Shown here piece by piece: positions 13,544 through 20,326 of a DNA stretch of 26,155 nt; position 1 is the first letter of the stretch; every line of letters begins with the position of its first letter. The position numbers and the translations under genes are program-made. A model generated the notes under the pieces. The model worked only from the letters and a program-made list of their open reading frames with translations, was not told the origin of the DNA and did no database searches. This DNA is from JAGLTA01 sp034660735 (GTDB taxonomy: Bacteria; Patescibacteriota; Patescibacteriia; JAACEG01), in contig JAYEJQ010000012.1 in the NCBI GenBank assembly GCA_034660735.1, positions 1 through 26,155 of the forward strand. The letters run 5' to 3'.

Positions 13544-14164
13544 ATGTCAAAAAGAATTTGTGTTTTTGGAGATAGTATAGCTTGGGGCGCTAACGATTTT
13601 GATAGTGGCGGCTGGGTCGATAAATTTAAAGTATATTTCTTTAAAACAGGACAATTCAATGAAGTCTTTAATTTAGCAAATCCAGGAGATAACACATCTA
13701 TGTTATTAAAAAGAATGGAAAATGAGTGTGCAAGTAGAATGAAATTAGAGAATAAAAATGTTAATGTTGTAATAATTCAAATCGGAATAAACGACTCTTT
13801 GTCTTATAAAAACTCAAAAAAACATACAAATATTAATGACTTTAAAAAAAATTTAATTAAATTATTAATAATTATTAAAAAATTTACTAACAAAATAGTT
13901 TTTATTGGATTAACAAAAGTTAAACAATCTAAAACTAATCCGTTTTGTGGCAATGAAACAGGCAAATGCTATAATAATAAAAATATAGAAAAATACGATT
14001 TGGCGATTAAAGATTTTTGCGAGAAAAATAGTTTGCCTTTTATTGAAATGTTTGATTTATTGAATGACGAAGATTTAGAAGACGGTTTGCATCCGAATTC
14101 TGAGGGGCATAAAAAAATGTTTATTAGGGTTAGAGACTTTTTGATTAAGAATAAAATTATTTAA
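13544..14164 (+). CDS. SGNH/GDSL-family hydrolase
   Basis: 206-residue esterase/lipase-like protein. Block I is VFGDSIAWGA with nucleophile S11. Block III is IGINDSL with the oxyanion Asn. Block V is DGLHPNSEGH with catalytic D180 and H183. There is no signal peptide, so it is probably cytoplasmic. The substrate cannot be told from sequence; members cleave acyl esters of lipids, sugars or thioesters. It starts 17 bases after htpX on the same strand and is probably the last gene of that transcript. Confidence 0.9.
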   Translation: MSKRICVFGDSIAWGANDFDSGGWVDKFKVYFFKTGQFNEVFNLANPGDNTSMLLKRMENECASRMKLENKNVNVVIIQIGINDSLSYKNSKKHTNINDFKKNLIKLLIIIKKFTNKIVFIGLTKVKQSKTNPFCGNETGKCYNNKNIEKYDLAIKDFCEKNSLPFIEMFDLLNDEDLEDGLHPNSEGHKKMFIRVRDFLIKNKII

Positions 14165-14206
14165 CAAGTGGCGCTAATTTTTTTAAACAAAACAATATTA
14201 AATTTA

Positions 14207-14408
14207 TTGTCACCCTGAATTTTCAAAATTGTCATCCTGAATTTAGTTCAGGATCTGTGCTTATTGCTAACTAAATATTACTCGGTGAAATAAACTATGA
14301 AATTTAAAGTTTTATCAATCTTAATCATAATATAGTGAGCAGTAATGACAGACCCGCCTGCCTTAATGCAAGGCAATCGGGCAGATTCCGAAACAAGTTC
14401 GGAATGAC
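14207..14408. repeat. Composite of dispersed REP-like repeats
   Basis: No gene here. It contains the widely seen intergenic motif GTCATCCTGAATTTAGTTCA (a hairpin with CAGGAT), preceded by a partial copy (GTCACCCTGAA). At the other end, ATTCCGAAACAAGTTCGGAAT is followed by GAC. Between them is CTGCCTT...AAGGCA...GGGCAG. The two outer ends, GTCATCCTGAA and TTCGGAATGAC, are near inverse copies. It looks like decayed mobile repeat DNA filling the gap between the SGNH hydrolase and lgt. Confidence 0.65.
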
Positions 14409-14458
14409 AAATTATTCAACATAAAAAAATTATCACAAATCGTTATTTGACAAAAATT

Positions 14459-14599
14459 ATGGAAAATATTGCATATAAACAATTGAAACAACTGCTTAAA
14501 ACATCTCCTCCAAATAATGAATATTGGCAAGAGGTTGTTGATTTTACTAAAATTAAAGAAGGAGGAATTAAAATTGATGAAATTTTATCTCGCCTATAA
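14459..14599 (+). CDS. Possible 46-residue protein, function unknown
   Basis: An ORF too short for most gene callers: MENIAYKQLKQLLKTSPPNN, then EYWQEVVDFTKIKEGG, ending DEILSRL. The amphipathic helix pattern, normal amino-acid composition and the AT-only leader ending in AAAAATTATG resemble real genes here. Against it, the gene stands alone after repeat DNA and converges on lgt 12 bp away. No family recognised. Confidence 0.4.
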   Translation: MENIAYKQLKQLLKTSPPNNEYWQEVVDFTKIKEGGIKIDEILSRL

Positions 14600-14611
14600 T
14601 AAATTCTAAAC

Positions 14612-15424
14612 CTATTTAACGTTTCGCTTGCTGTTTATGAATAATAAAATTAGTGATAAAATAAACAATGCAACGCTTAATAATTGCGGGAGACGGAAAT
14701 TTAAAATTATTAGGGTTTCATCAACGCGGATGAATTCCATAGCAAACCTTATTAAAGAATAATTTATTAAATAGACTAAAAAAATATTTCCGTTGGCGAA
14801 AAATTTAGAACGTTTGTTTTTAGACAGCCTTTTCTTGTGCAAAAACAACAAAATTAAAAAATTGATAAAATTTAAAATTGATTCATATAAAAACGTTGGA
14901 TGGAAATATTGCGCTGATTGATAAATGTCTGGACGATTTATTTTTTCTATCGGAATTCCCCATGGTAAATTTGTCGGTTTCCCAAAAACCTCCTGATTAA
15001 AATAATTTCCCCAGCGCCCTATCGCCTGCCCTAAAGCAACTGCGACAACAGAAATATCAGCAACTAATCTGAAATTTAATTTCTGCTTTTTCGCGTAAAT
15101 ATAACCTGCTACAAGCCCTCCGATTATAGCTCCGTGGATAGCCAGCCCGCCCTGCCAAATTTTAAAAACATTTATCGGATATTCAAGGTAATAACGAAAA
15201 TCTAAAATAACACTGTAAATCCTTGCTCCTAATAATCCGAATATGACCAAATATACACCTAAATTTAAAAATTTATCTCTATTGATTTTATATTTTTCAG
15301 CAAGTTTTAAAACAATAATTAACCCTGCTAAAATTCCAATACTTATAAAAAAACCATACCAATAAATTTGAATAAAACTGAATGAAAAAATGAGCGGGCT
15401 TGGATTGTAATTATGCAAAAACAT
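14612..15424 (-). CDS. lgt: Phosphatidylglycerol--prolipoprotein diacylglyceryl transferase Lgt
   Basis: Integral membrane enzyme that attaches diacylglycerol to the lipobox cysteine of prolipoproteins, the first step of lipoprotein maturation. The start chosen is the ATG at 15424 (270 residues); the frame is open further only through a TTG (15478) that would overlap the divergent recombinase gene. Seven or so hydrophobic helices are visible. Key motifs are YWYGFFISIG (21-30), GARIYSV, GGLAIHG (92-98, with the conserved His), the Lgt signature GRWGNYFNQEVFG (136-148) and HPTFLYES. Its start is 16 bp from the divergent start at 15441. Confidence 0.94.
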   Translation of the reverse strand: MFLHNYNPSPLIFSFSFIQIYWYGFFISIGILAGLIIVLKLAEKYKINRDKFLNLGVYLVIFGLLGARIYSVILDFRYYLEYPINVFKIWQGGLAIHGAIIGGLVAGYIYAKKQKLNFRLVADISVVAVALGQAIGRWGNYFNQEVFGKPTNLPWGIPIEKINRPDIYQSAQYFHPTFLYESILNFINFLILLFLHKKRLSKNKRSKFFANGNIFLVYLINYSLIRFAMEFIRVDETLIILNFRLPQLLSVALFILSLILLFINSKRNVK

Positions 15425-15440
15425 ATTTAAAAAAATAAAA

Positions 15441-16382
15441 ATGGAAAATAATATAAATAAACTAATCAAAGAATTCAAAGAGTATCTTGAAATTGAAAAA
15501 AATTGCGCGATTAGAACTGTTCAAAATTATGAATTTTATCTAAACCGTTTTTTAGATTTTACAAACATTAAAACTTGCGAACAAATTTCAATAAAAAATA
15601 TTAAGGAATTCCGACTCTGGCTGAACCGCCAAAAAAATCCACAAGGCAAAATAATTAAAAAAAAGACGCAAAATCATTATTTAATAGCTTTGCGCACTTT
15701 TTTAAAATATTTAATAAAACAGGATATTAAAAGCATATCTCCTGAAAAAATAGAACTGTCAAAAACAGAAGAACGGATAGTAGAATTTTTAGATCAGAAC
15801 GATTTAGAAAAATTTTTAAACGCGCCGTTAAATGTAAAAATAACGACTCAAAAAATTATCCGAAAGCGTGATAAAGCGATTTTAGATCTTTTTTTCTCAA
15901 CTGGGCTGCGCGTTTCAGAATTGGCTAATCTGCAAAGAGACAGGTTGAATCTTAGAAAAGACGAATTTACAATTCGCGGCAAAGGCGATAAGCCGCGGCT
16001 TGTGTTTTTATCAAATAACGCTAAAAAACATCTGAAAAATTATCTGGATTCGCGAACTGATATTTCGCTTTTCTTGTTTATCCGCCACGACAAGGCATCG
16101 CGACAAAACAAAAATAAAAAAGAAAAGCCGCTAAGTCCGCGATCAATTGAGAGAATGGTTAAAAAATACGCCAAAGCAATAGGAATAACAAAAAATGTAA
16201 CGCCCCATACTCTTCGCCACAGTTTTGCGACAGACCTGCTGTCAAACGGCGCTGATATCCGCAGCGTGCAGTCTATGCTCGGGCATTCATCAATAACAAC
16301 AACTCAAATTTACACTCATATAACCAACAAGCAATTAAAAGAAACGTATCAAAAATTCCATAATCAAAAAGATAAAAAATAA
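15441..16382 (+). CDS. xerC: Tyrosine site-specific recombinase of the XerC/XerD type
   Basis: Resolves chromosome dimers at dif. The single Xer of a reduced genome may work alone. 313 residues: N-terminal SAM-like core-binding domain (about 1-100), catalytic domain (about 110-313). The full catalytic set is visible: R157 (STGLRVSELANL), K181 (RGKGDKPR), H256/R259 (HTLRHSFATDLL), H282 (MLGHSS) and nucleophile Y291 (TQIYTH). There are no integrase-type extensions, no attachment sites and no phage genes nearby, so a housekeeping Xer is preferred over a mobile-element integrase. Assignment to XerC versus XerD is uncertain. Confidence 0.88.
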   Translation: MENNINKLIKEFKEYLEIEKNCAIRTVQNYEFYLNRFLDFTNIKTCEQISIKNIKEFRLWLNRQKNPQGKIIKKKTQNHYLIALRTFLKYLIKQDIKSISPEKIELSKTEERIVEFLDQNDLEKFLNAPLNVKITTQKIIRKRDKAILDLFFSTGLRVSELANLQRDRLNLRKDEFTIRGKGDKPRLVFLSNNAKKHLKNYLDSRTDISLFLFIRHDKASRQNKNKKEKPLSPRSIERMVKKYAKAIGITKNVTPHTLRHSFATDLLSNGADIRSVQSMLGHSSITTTQIYTHITNKQLKETYQKFHNQKDKK

Positions 16383-16395
16383 AAATGTTAAATTA

Positions 16396-16665
16396 TTATT
16401 TTTCATATAAAATAAAACTTATATCTGTTAAAGCTTTAATTTTATGATAAGTTTTAGCAGGAATTTTTATTTTTACTGGAGCATCGAGTGATTCTATATA
16501 ATTTTTTATAGTAATTTCCGCGGAACCGGCAATTAAATATATTAATTCTTCCACATTTTCAGAATTATCTCCTGAAATTGTATTTTTATATCTATAGCAT
16601 ATTTTAAAATTATCAGCTTGATAATTTTTTCCTTTTTTATTTTCCCTAACAAGTTTAATTTTTAT
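16396..16665 (-). pseudogene. Cupin-like protein frame without a standard start codon
   Basis: A frame open from a TGA at about 16686 to TAA at 16396. It encodes IKIKLVRENKKGKNYQADNF, KICYRYKN, ...VEELIYLIAGSAEITIKNY, then APVKIKIPAKTYHKIKALTD and ISFILYEK. The strand pattern (E-x-I-Y-L-I-x-G-S-A-E followed by I-P-A-x-T-Y-H-K-I) is a cupin half-barrel with a reduced metal site. There is no ATG, GTG or TTG before the conserved part. An ATA at 16663-16665, 11 nt after the upstream gene's stop, stands where a start is expected. Either the start was lost (pseudogene) or an unusual start is used. A canonical gene would be about 89 residues. Converges with the recombinase gene. Confidence 0.55.
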
Positions 16666-16676
16666 ATAATAAAAAT

Positions 16677-17147
16677 TTAAAGCAACTCAATGTTAATAAC
16701 TTCATTTTTTACAACTTCGCCTTTTTGCAAGATATTTACCTGAATTGGATACGCGCCAGGAGCGATTCCCGCGCATTTTGAACAGGACGGCAATTTTATA
16801 TCAAACACTACTTTATATGGATTCTCTCTTATTGTAACTTCCCTAATTTTATTAAGCGCAAAATTTCCTCTTGCTGTTTTAATCCCGACAATCTGAATTT
16901 TCAAAATATCTTCAACCGTAAAATTTTTCAAATCAATCACCAGCCGCATATTATCACCAGAACGGTAAATTTTTTTATCGCTTTTAATATAGACAGTGCT
17001 ATTTTCACTGTCTTTATTTTTTATAATAGAATTTTTAATCTGATTTGGCGTTCCTTGATAAGATACTAAAGGAACGACATAAAACAAGACCATACTAATT
17101 AACAAAAAAATCCCTATTAAAAAAATTAGTCCGTGAATATTCTTCAT
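16677..17147 (-). CDS. Membrane-anchored extracytoplasmic protein, function unknown
   Basis: 156 residues. One N-terminal hydrophobic helix (about 7-30) acts as a signal anchor. A short linker follows, and then a beta-sandwich-like domain (about 50-156): VYIKSDKKIYRSGDNMRLVIDLKN, then ARGNFALNKIREVTI and PYKVVFDIKLPSCSKCAGIAPGAYPIQVNILQKGE. This recalls bacterial macroglobulin/CARDB-type domains that present a strand edge outside the cell. The CxxC pair in PSCSKCAGI could form a disulfide or bind metal. No lipobox. Family not recognised. The next frame downstream is the start-less cupin. Confidence 0.75.
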   Translation of the reverse strand: MKNIHGLIFLIGIFLLISMVLFYVVPLVSYQGTPNQIKNSIIKNKDSENSTVYIKSDKKIYRSGDNMRLVIDLKNFTVEDILKIQIVGIKTARGNFALNKIREVTIRENPYKVVFDIKLPSCSKCAGIAPGAYPIQVNILQKGEVVKNEVINIELL

Positions 17148-17184
17148 AAATTTAAATATTGACTTTATAAACTTTAATATACAA

Positions 17185-17325
17185 CCTTACCCCCCCCTTA
17201 GTCTCCTTTATCATGTGGAAATTCTTTTTTTTAATATCCCCCCCTGACAAGGGGGGGGTTGGTGGGTTATCTCTATATTCCCTTTCTTTTTTTACCACCT
17301 CTTTATCAGAGGAGTGATTTACAAT
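17185..17325. repeat. C/G-run inverted repeats between def and the secreted protein
   Basis: It contains a run of eight C's at about 17190-17197, then CTCCTTTATCA, then CCCCCCCTGACAAGGGGGGG (a near palindrome) and GGTTGGTGGGTT, then CCTCTTTATCAGAGG. This is the style of CCCTTATCAGGGG dispersed hairpin repeats seen between genes of many genomes. It could stop or process transcripts leaving def. It also contains mononucleotide runs prone to length change. Confidence 0.6.
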
Positions 17326-17331
17326 CTAACT

Positions 17332-17778
17332 TTATTTATCTATTATTAAAATTCCATCTAAATGGTCAATTTCGTGTTGAAGAGCGCGCGCGGTTAGCCC
17401 TTTGGCTTTTATCGTTATCTTTTTTTTTGATTTATCTATACCAATAACAGTTATATTTTTTGATCTTTTTACTTTTACTTCTGTATCTGGAATACTAAGG
17501 CATCTTTCATTGTCTTCTATTTTCGCCCAAGATTTTTTTATAATTTTCGGATTGATTAAAGCAAATTTTTTGCCGTTGATTGTCTGTCCTTCTAAGTCTA
17601 TTGCAATAATTCTTTTACTAACGCCAACTTGTGGCGCGGCAAGCCCGCAACCTTTATTTTCTGCCATAGTTTCAAACATATCATCAATAAATTTGATAAT
17701 TTTTTTATCAACTTTTTTTACTTCTTTCGCTTTTTTTCTTAAAACTGAATTTGGATTTTTTTTAATATCTAAAACCAT
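17332..17778 (-). CDS. def: Peptide deformylase
   Basis: Removes the formyl group from N-terminal methionine of new proteins; metal-dependent and cytoplasmic. 148 residues, at the short end of the family. Motif 1 GCGLAAPQ (43-50); motif 2 ERCLS (91-95) with metal ligand C93; motif 3 QHEIDH (134-139) with ligands H135 and H139 and catalytic E136. Motif 2 is normally EGCLS, so the Gly before the ligand Cys is Arg here. A MITE-like element lies 13 bp upstream of the ATG, separating it from the L,D-transpeptidase; its long hairpin would be in the def leader. Confidence 0.94.
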   Translation of the reverse strand: MVLDIKKNPNSVLRKKAKEVKKVDKKIIKFIDDMFETMAENKGCGLAAPQVGVSKRIIAIDLEGQTINGKKFALINPKIIKKSWAKIEDNERCLSIPDTEVKVKRSKNITVIGIDKSKKKITIKAKGLTARALQHEIDHLDGILIIDK

Positions 17779-17791
17779 AAACTAAATTTAA

Positions 17792-17937
17792 TAGGCTTGT
17801 CGCATAATAAATTTTGTAGCGAGATTTTCAGATTTTGAGGCAAATATTTCATCCCCCCCCTCTCTCGCGAGAAGGGGGATGGAAAATTTGACCAAAATAT
17901 GAAAATCGCAGTAAAAAGTTATTATGCGACAAGTCTA
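17792..17937 (-). mobile_element. MITE-like palindromic element, copy 2
   Basis: 146 bp, the reverse orientation of copy 1. On the minus strand it starts TAGACTTGTCGCATAATAA and ends TTATTATGCGACAAGCCTA. Compared with copy 1 there are three substitutions and four extra bases in the core G tract. The first three bases on the minus strand (TAG, 17935-17937) are the stop codon of the L,D-transpeptidase. No ORF. It lies between that gene and def and would form a long hairpin in any shared transcript. Confidence 0.85.
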
Positions 17938-18681
17938 ATGAATAAAAACGGGCGTTTCAATTTCCGCCCAATTATATAAAAATTCCGCTGGACCAACCCC
18001 TAAACGGATACAACCGTGCGAGACTGCTTTACCTAAATGATCCTCTCCTTCTTTAAAACCATTCGGCCACTCTGGCAATTCGTGAATTCCAAAATAACCG
18101 TTTTGTAAACTCATCCAATAAGGCATCCATAAGCCATATTTCGCAGACCAAGCTTTTCTATTTTTACTGTCAATCTTAAAAAACCCAAGCGGAGTTCTCA
18201 TTCTATATTTACCAGTTGAAACCTGATAAGTTCCCATTCTAACGTCACCTAAAAAATAACTTAACTCCTGTTTTTCGCCTGTGTTAATTTCAATCCGTTT
18301 ACTTAATTTGGCTTTATCTCCTTTCAGCGGATCATAGCCATTCTTAATTTCGTCTCCGTCCTTATAACCGTCACCGTCCGTGTCAGAATTTGTTAAATTT
18401 GTATGAAAATTAAGTTCCATTCTGTCTGACAGTCCGTCTTGATCATAATCGCTATCTTCTAATTTTATTGCTATTGGATTATGGGGCGAATACCCGCTAT
18501 TTAATTCTATCCAATCAAAAAAACCGTCATTATCTGTATCAGGATTATTCGCATCTGTATAATAAATATTAATTTCGTCATAGTCAGGCACGCCGTCCGC
18601 GTCAAAGTCTGTCAAATCGTTAGCGTAAACATTAACGTTAACTAAACAAAATATAATTGTAATAAAAATATATTTTTTCAT
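17935..18681 (-). CDS. Secreted L,D-transpeptidase (YkuD) with calcium-binding type repeats
   Basis: 248 residues. Signal peptide about 1-20 (ending VNVYA-ND). Residues about 23-118 hold thrombospondin-type-3/EF-hand-like Asp-rich loops (DFDADGVPDYDE, DTDNDGFFDWIE, DYDQDGLSDRME, DTDGDGYKDGDE), expected to bind calcium. The YkuD catalytic domain is about 127-248, with H200 (FGIH) and SHGCIRLG (221-228) carrying nucleophile C224. The enzyme makes 3-3 peptidoglycan cross-links or attaches proteins to the wall. The ATG directly follows the pyrG stop (TAGATG), so it is translationally coupled to pyrG. The stop codon TAG comes from the MITE-like element end. The C-terminus ETPVFIH looks natural, so little protein was lost. 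Confidence 0.9.
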   Translation of the reverse strand: MKKYIFITIIFCLVNVNVYANDLTDFDADGVPDYDEINIYYTDANNPDTDNDGFFDWIELNSGYSPHNPIAIKLEDSDYDQDGLSDRMELNFHTNLTNSDTDGDGYKDGDEIKNGYDPLKGDKAKLSKRIEINTGEKQELSYFLGDVRMGTYQVSTGKYRMRTPLGFFKIDSKNRKAWSAKYGLWMPYWMSLQNGYFGIHELPEWPNGFKEGEDHLGKAVSHGCIRLGVGPAEFLYNWAEIETPVFIH

Positions 18682-20310
18682 CTACTTCTTTGCTATATTT
18701 ATAAACTCCTTAAACAATGGATGAGGAGATAACGGCCTAGATTTGAATTCTGGATGAAATTGCGTTCCAACCATCCAAGGATGATCTTTGATTTCAACTA
18801 TCTCTACTAAATTCTGATCAGGGTTTATGCCAGCAACTCTTAATCCGTTTTTTTCTAAAATATCCCTATAATTATTATTAAATTCATATCTGTGCCGATG
18901 CCGCTCTGAAATATTTTCCCGTTTATACGCTTTGTAACTTAAAGAATCTTTGTACAATTTAGCAGTATAAGCTCCAAGACGCATTGTTCCTCCATATTCC
19001 TTATTTTTAATTTTATCTTTTTGGTCTTCCATAACGCAAATCACTGGATTAGCGGTTTTTGGATTTAATTCAGTTGAATTTGCGTCTTCTGTTTTTAAAA
19101 TATAACGGGTAAATTCAATTGTCAATATCTGCATTCCTAAGCATAAGCCGAAATAAGGAATTCTGTTTTCTCGCGCGTATTTTGCCGCCAAAATCATCCC
19201 TTCCACACCGCGATTACCGAAACCGCCAGGCATCACAATTCCGTCAACCTTGTCTAATTCTTTTAATCTATCGCTGTCTTTTTCATACTTTTCAGAATCC
19301 AGCCATAAAATATTCGGTCTTAAATCGTAGTGCCACGCAGCGTGATTTATTGATTCAATTACTGAAATATAAGTGTCGCGACAAGATTTAAAATTAAAAT
19401 ATTTGCCGATTATCGCTATTGTAATTTCTTTTGAAATATTTTTTACGCGGCGCGAAAATTTTTCCCAATTTTCCATATTCTTCTCCAGCGCTTTTAATCC
19501 GATTATATTCAAAACGACTTCGCTAAAATTTTCTTTCTCAAAATTTACTGGAACATCATAAATAGAATAAACATCAGGAGCTGAAATTATCCTTTCTTTC
19601 GGCAAACTGCAAACCGTACTAATCGTCTCTTTAATTGAATTTGACAATTTTCTTTCAGCGCGACATAAAATAAGGTCTGGCGTAATTCCTACTGAATTCA
19701 AAGTTCTTATAGCTGATTGCGTCGGCTTTGATTTTTGCTCTCCTAAGAGACGCGGTGTCGGCAGATAACTTACCATAAAAGTAAAAATGTTGTCTGGATT
19801 TTTCGCCTTCATCATTCTTGCTGCCTCTAAAAATAAAACTAACTGATACTCTCCTACTGTTCCTCCGAATTCAACAATAGTTATTTCTGATTTATTTTTC
19901 TTTTGGCAAAATTTGATTCTCCGTATAATTTCATTCGGAATATCAGGAACAACCTCAACGTCTTCTCCGTCATATTCCAAATTTCTCTCTTTGCGAATTA
20001 CTTCCTGATACACCTGCCCTGTTGTTATATAATTATCGCGATCGCAGATTTGATTCGTAAATCGCTCATAATTTCCTAAATCCTGATCCGCTTCAATTCC
20101 ATCTTCGCCGACAAAAACCTCGCCGTGTTCCGCTGGTCTAATAGTGCCAGCATCAATATTTACATACATATCGCATTTAATATTTGCCACGCGATACCCT
20201 TTTGACTGCAAAATTTTTCCTATTGACGCGGAAGCCACTCCCTTTCCGACAGACGACATAACGCCTCCGACTACAAAAATATACTTTCTTGTCTTTTCTA
20301 TTTTTGCCAT
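18682..20310 (-). CDS. pyrG: CTP synthase
   Basis: Makes CTP from UTP, ATP and glutamine. 542 residues, full length. The synthase domain is about 1-270, with the P-loop-like GGVMSSVGKG (15-24) and HGEVFVGEDGIEADQDLGNYERF. Its CDMYVNIDAGTIRP differs from the common LDPYINVDPGTMSP, a divergent version. The C-terminal class I amidotransferase has the nucleophile elbow GLCLGMQ (C390) and the triad partners H519 and E521 in GTQFHPEF. It begins 16 bases after dnaX and abuts the L,D-transpeptidase start, so it sits inside a minus-strand operon. Confidence 0.97.
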   Translation of the reverse strand: MAKIEKTRKYIFVVGGVMSSVGKGVASASIGKILQSKGYRVANIKCDMYVNIDAGTIRPAEHGEVFVGEDGIEADQDLGNYERFTNQICDRDNYITTGQVYQEVIRKERNLEYDGEDVEVVPDIPNEIIRRIKFCQKKNKSEITIVEFGGTVGEYQLVLFLEAARMMKAKNPDNIFTFMVSYLPTPRLLGEQKSKPTQSAIRTLNSVGITPDLILCRAERKLSNSIKETISTVCSLPKERIISAPDVYSIYDVPVNFEKENFSEVVLNIIGLKALEKNMENWEKFSRRVKNISKEITIAIIGKYFNFKSCRDTYISVIESINHAAWHYDLRPNILWLDSEKYEKDSDRLKELDKVDGIVMPGGFGNRGVEGMILAAKYARENRIPYFGLCLGMQILTIEFTRYILKTEDANSTELNPKTANPVICVMEDQKDKIKNKEYGGTMRLGAYTAKLYKDSLSYKAYKRENISERHRHRYEFNNNYRDILEKNGLRVAGINPDQNLVEIVEIKDHPWMVGTQFHPEFKSRPLSPHPLFKEFINIAKK

Positions 20311-20326
20311 AATTATTATATTTTAT

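Noticed and set aside
14452..14461. TTGACA just before the 46-residue ORF as a promoter
   Set aside because: It lies only a few bases before the ATG, and no -10 box could fit upstream of the start.
15441..16382. Integrase of a prophage or genomic island
   Set aside because: No attachment-site duplication, tRNA, phage or conjugation genes nearby; length and motifs fit a housekeeping Xer recombinase.
17185..17325. CRISPR array
   Set aside because: Repeats are inverted hairpins of unequal length without regular spacers, and no cas genes are nearby. No CRISPR array was seen anywhere in the window.
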